DNA of 64,000 nucleotides from Lachnospira sp. UBA3212 (GTDB lineage: Bacteria > Bacillota > Clostridia > Lachnospirales > Lachnospiraceae), in contig DEWK01000020.1 in the NCBI GenBank assembly GCA_002363615.1, forward strand, positions 62,001 to 126,000, in the 5' to 3' direction. The stretch's first letter is position 1, and each line of letters opens with the position of its first letter. The translations under genes and the position numbers were made by a program. Of this stretch, positions 62,501 through 64,000 are shown one piece after another. Under the pieces are notes generated by a model. That model was not told the DNA's origin, did no database searches, and saw nothing but the letters and a program-made list of their open reading frames with translations.

Positions 62501-64000
62501 TTAACTCTTCGATTTTTAAAGGAATTGGCACTTCCGGATTAATAAAAGTTTCAAAGTGATCGATTACCTTATTATTCTCCACCTTTACCGCACCAATTTC
62601 GATAATTTTATTATGTACCGGAGAAAAACCTGTAGTCTCAATATCAAAGACTACAAAGGTGTCTGACAGGCTTTGTCCCTTGTCATTTACCATAATGTCC
62701 TGTAAGTCATCTACAATCAAGGCATCCATTCCATAGATTAACTTAAAGTCTAACTTTTCTCCCTTTTTCTTATAAGCCCCTTGGATTTTTTGAAGGGCAT
62801 GATAGGCCTCCGTAAATCCCTGAACACATCCATTGTCTGTGATTGCCAGGGCCTTGTGACCAAAGGAAATAGCCTGTTTAATAATATCTGCCGCTTCCAC
62901 AACACCATCCATATCTGATAACATGGTATGACAATTTAACTCTACCCTCTTATGAACAGAGGCATCGAATCGTTTTACCCTAAAGTCATCAATCACCTTG
63001 ATTCCTGAAACAGAACCAATGACAATCTCCGAATCAAAACGGTCAATGGTGGTTACTCCCTTAAACTTAAAGAAACCTCCAATGGCAATCTTAGGACCGA
63101 TTTCTTCATACTGATCGGCATTTAAAAACATCTTTACCATAATAGAATCAGTGAAATCTGTAACGGAAAGTATTAAAAGATACTTACCACTTCTAAGTTC
63201 TCTCGTATCCATGGCAAAAACCATACCCTTAACCACTACCAGACCCATCTCACCGATAATCTGGCTCATTTCGATCTCTTCCCCTTCTACGTCCCTACCA
63301 TAGATAATGCTTGGATCGTCATTCTTATAACGTTGATAAGAACCATAGGATTTTCTTTGACCGGAATCTTTTTTCTCTCCCTCTTTCTTTTTAATTACCG
63401 TCTCATCTTTCTTTTCCTGTGCCTTAACTTCCTCTAGCTTCTCATATTTTTTCCTATTCTTTTCCAAATTCTTATCAATAAAATGAATTTCATTGGCAAG
63501 TTCTAGGTCTCTTTCCTTAATCCAATCTTCATTATCCTGTTTTTCAAATTCAAAATCAATATGAACCGGCATCTGAAAACGGTTTCCAAAAACCTTTTCC
63601 AAATAGTCTTTTAATTCTATGCTTCTCGCCCGATTGGTTGCATAGTCTAACAATTTTATTTTTAAGGTCTGGTTTTCCTTATCGATTTCTACCCCGGCAT
63701 TTTTTAAAGAATGATACATTACCGGGTGGTCCGTATGAAGTTCCTCTAACATGGACTTATAGTAGGCATCATAGAGGGTCTCCAGATTATACTGGCTGGA
63801 AAGCTCATACTTTTCTATAATCTGACAGTAATAGTCTTCCTTGGCATAATCACTTCTTCCACTGTTTAAAAAAGACACTACCTGTTTTGCAATTTCATTT
63901 TGCATAGCAAGAATGTCTTTTTTCTCTATCAATCGATCCGATGTGGTATAAACACGTAAAGCAGTTCTAGCATGATTGCTGGCAACCTTTAAAACTTTTA
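59571..64000 (-). CDS. polC: DNA polymerase III PolC-type alpha subunit, 5' end beyond the window
   Basis: Gram-positive replicative polymerase with built-in 3'-5' exonuclease. The frame stays open from the TTG at 63930-63932 to the right edge (reading ...KVASNHARTALRVYTTSDR), which matches PolC N-terminal domains, so this TTG is not the start and the gene is cut. Order: N-terminal domain, OB fold, split PHP, exonuclease with FDIETTGFSP near residue 430 of the visible frame, polymerase palm with EPDIDLNFSG, a zinc finger (CPNCFW...CPECGTP), and the C-terminal QLSLF, a beta-clamp-binding motif. All catalytic regions appear intact. Confidence 0.97.
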   Translation of the reverse strand, partial: KVLKVASNHARTALRVYTTSDRLIEKKDILAMQNEIAKQVVSFLNSGRSDYAKEDYYCQIIEKYELSSQYNLETLYDAYYKSMLEELHTDHPVMYHSLKNAGVEIDKENQTLKIKLLDYATNRARSIELKDYLEKVFGNRFQMPVHIDFEFEKQDNEDWIKERDLELANEIHFIDKNLEKNRKKYEKLEEVKAQEKKDETVIKKKEGEKKDSGQRKSYGSYQRYKNDDPSIIYGRDVEGEEIEMSQIIGEMGLVVVKGMVFAMDTRELRSGKYLLILSVTDFTDSIMVKMFLNADQYEEIGPKIAIGGFFKFKGVTTIDRFDSEIVIGSVSGIKVIDDFRVKRFDASVHKRVELNCHTMLSDMDGVVEAADIIKQAISFGHKALAITDNGCVQGFTEAYHALQKIQGAYKKKGEKLDFKLIYGMDALIVDDLQDIMVNDKGQSLSDTFVVFDIETTGFSPVHNKIIEIGAVKVENNKVIDHFETFINPEVPIPLKIEELTSISDSMVMDAPKIESALPEFLEFCKGCMLIGHNANFDVSFIREKAKNMGIATDFTFGDTMQMARFLMPALGKYTLDHVAKNLNIGDFHHHRAVDDADTTAKIFMKFVEMFEKRGAMTLKDVNQITKSSPDIIKKSRTSRATIIATNEIGRINLYHLVSDAHLTYYRRDARVPKSEIMKFREGLLIGSGNQAGELYRALLLDKDAGTIANIVQFYDYLELQPLKNNEFMIASERSDFEEVQSIDDIIAINKRIVALGEEFGKPVVATGDVHYLEQEDEIYRRIIKVGKKMELEEHSDSLFLRTTEEMLSCFDYLPEEKAYEIVVKNSNLIADMCDPIEPVRPDKAPPVIEDSDNILRRICYDTAHKMYGPELPEIVSERLEHELNSIISNGFAVMYIIAQKLVWKANEDGYLVGSRGSVGSSFVATMSGITEVNPLRPHYRCPNCFWVDFSSETVEAHRGGAGVDLPDAVCPECGTPLIKDGFDIPFETFLGFYGDKEPDIDLNFSGEYQSKAHAYTEVIFGKGQTFRAGTIGKLQDKTAFGFAKKYFEEQGESKRKCEMDRMVRGCVGVRRTTGQHPGGIVVLPIGEDINSFTPIQHPADDMNTPIITTHFDYHSIDHNLLKLDILGHDDPTIIRMLQDLTGVDPLSIPLDDPGVMSLFKGTEALGVTPEDLRGCPLGCLGVPEFGTDFVIGMVQEAKPEHFSDLVRISGLSHGTDVWLNNAQSLIKEGLATISTCICTRDDIMTYLINKGVPAGDSFKIMESVRKGRGLTDEYKQEMIEHDVPDWYIQSCLKIQYMFPKAHAAAYVMMAYRIAWFKINHPLAYYAAYFSIRAKSFKYDLMCQGQEKLEMYMDEYEEKKKRNETKPADDDIYKDMKLVQEMYARGFEFVPIDIFTAHAHRFQIVDGKLMAAIDTIDGLGDKAADGVEAGCRNRTFLSKEEFRQATGVGKSVTDAMTNLGLLNLPESNQLSLFDMM

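Overview
The window reads as core chromosome of a low-to-moderate GC Gram-positive Clostridia, most likely a gut Lachnospiraceae. The evidence is a PolC-type DNA polymerase, a dnaG-rpoD-trmK block, class A RNase P RNA, a fused SecDF, a HemZ-type radical SAM protein, pyrBI, SD motifs of the AGGAGG type and A/T-rich rho-independent terminators. This assignment is inference from family content; no 16S or marker search was possible.

Layout. 0-12.2 kb is amino-acid biosynthesis: a DUF1015 gene cut by the left edge, serA-serC, then tgt-yajC-leuB-ilvD-ilvB on the minus strand, aroC on the plus strand, and leuA on the minus strand. leuA ends on an A8 run, and the -1 frame beyond its stop encodes a complete AraC-type DNA-binding domain. 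12.4-14.1 kb holds a small protein plus a CLC-type anion transporter, followed by a lone pilin-like gene and glyA. 16.2-22.7 kb holds asparagine synthetase, an Asp/Glu-racemase-like protein and a DUF2520 protein on the minus strand, facing away from an ATP-grasp ligase and a MurE-like ligase on the plus strand. Together these look like an aspartate/asparagine-linked peptide or cell-wall pathway.

22.7-26.8 kb is a small accessory island, A/T-rich by eye: a three-gene ABC-2 exporter whose ATPase is split at a G7 run, a lipoprotein, a small secreted Cys-containing protein with an upstream ORF, and a palindrome resembling an IS3-family end. From 26.8 kb on the region is mostly housekeeping. It has an SGNH hydrolase, aspS, hisS, a HemZ-HD-GYP fusion, an MBL hydrolase, relA/spoT, apt, recJ, secDF and a CNNM/CorC protein. 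Then come pyrBI, rnpB, a nucleoside kinase, trmK-rpoD-dnaG, a GH43 arabinanase under a perfect cre-like site, and a radical SAM protein. The right end has a heterodimeric ABC exporter, lgt, DUF2264, a small membrane protein, a phosphodiester glycosidase, and polC running off the right edge.

The most unusual signal is the leuA/AraC junction. The frame geometry, the slippery A8 run and an SD-like GGAG about 10 nt upstream suggest a LeuA-AraC fusion made by -1 frameshifting or transcriptional slippage. That product would put the leucine-sensing domain of LeuA directly before a DNA-binding domain. A sequencing error in the homopolymer is the main alternative. The ATP-grasp/MurE-like/racemase/AsnB neighbourhood and the HemZ-HD-GYP fusion are the next most interesting.
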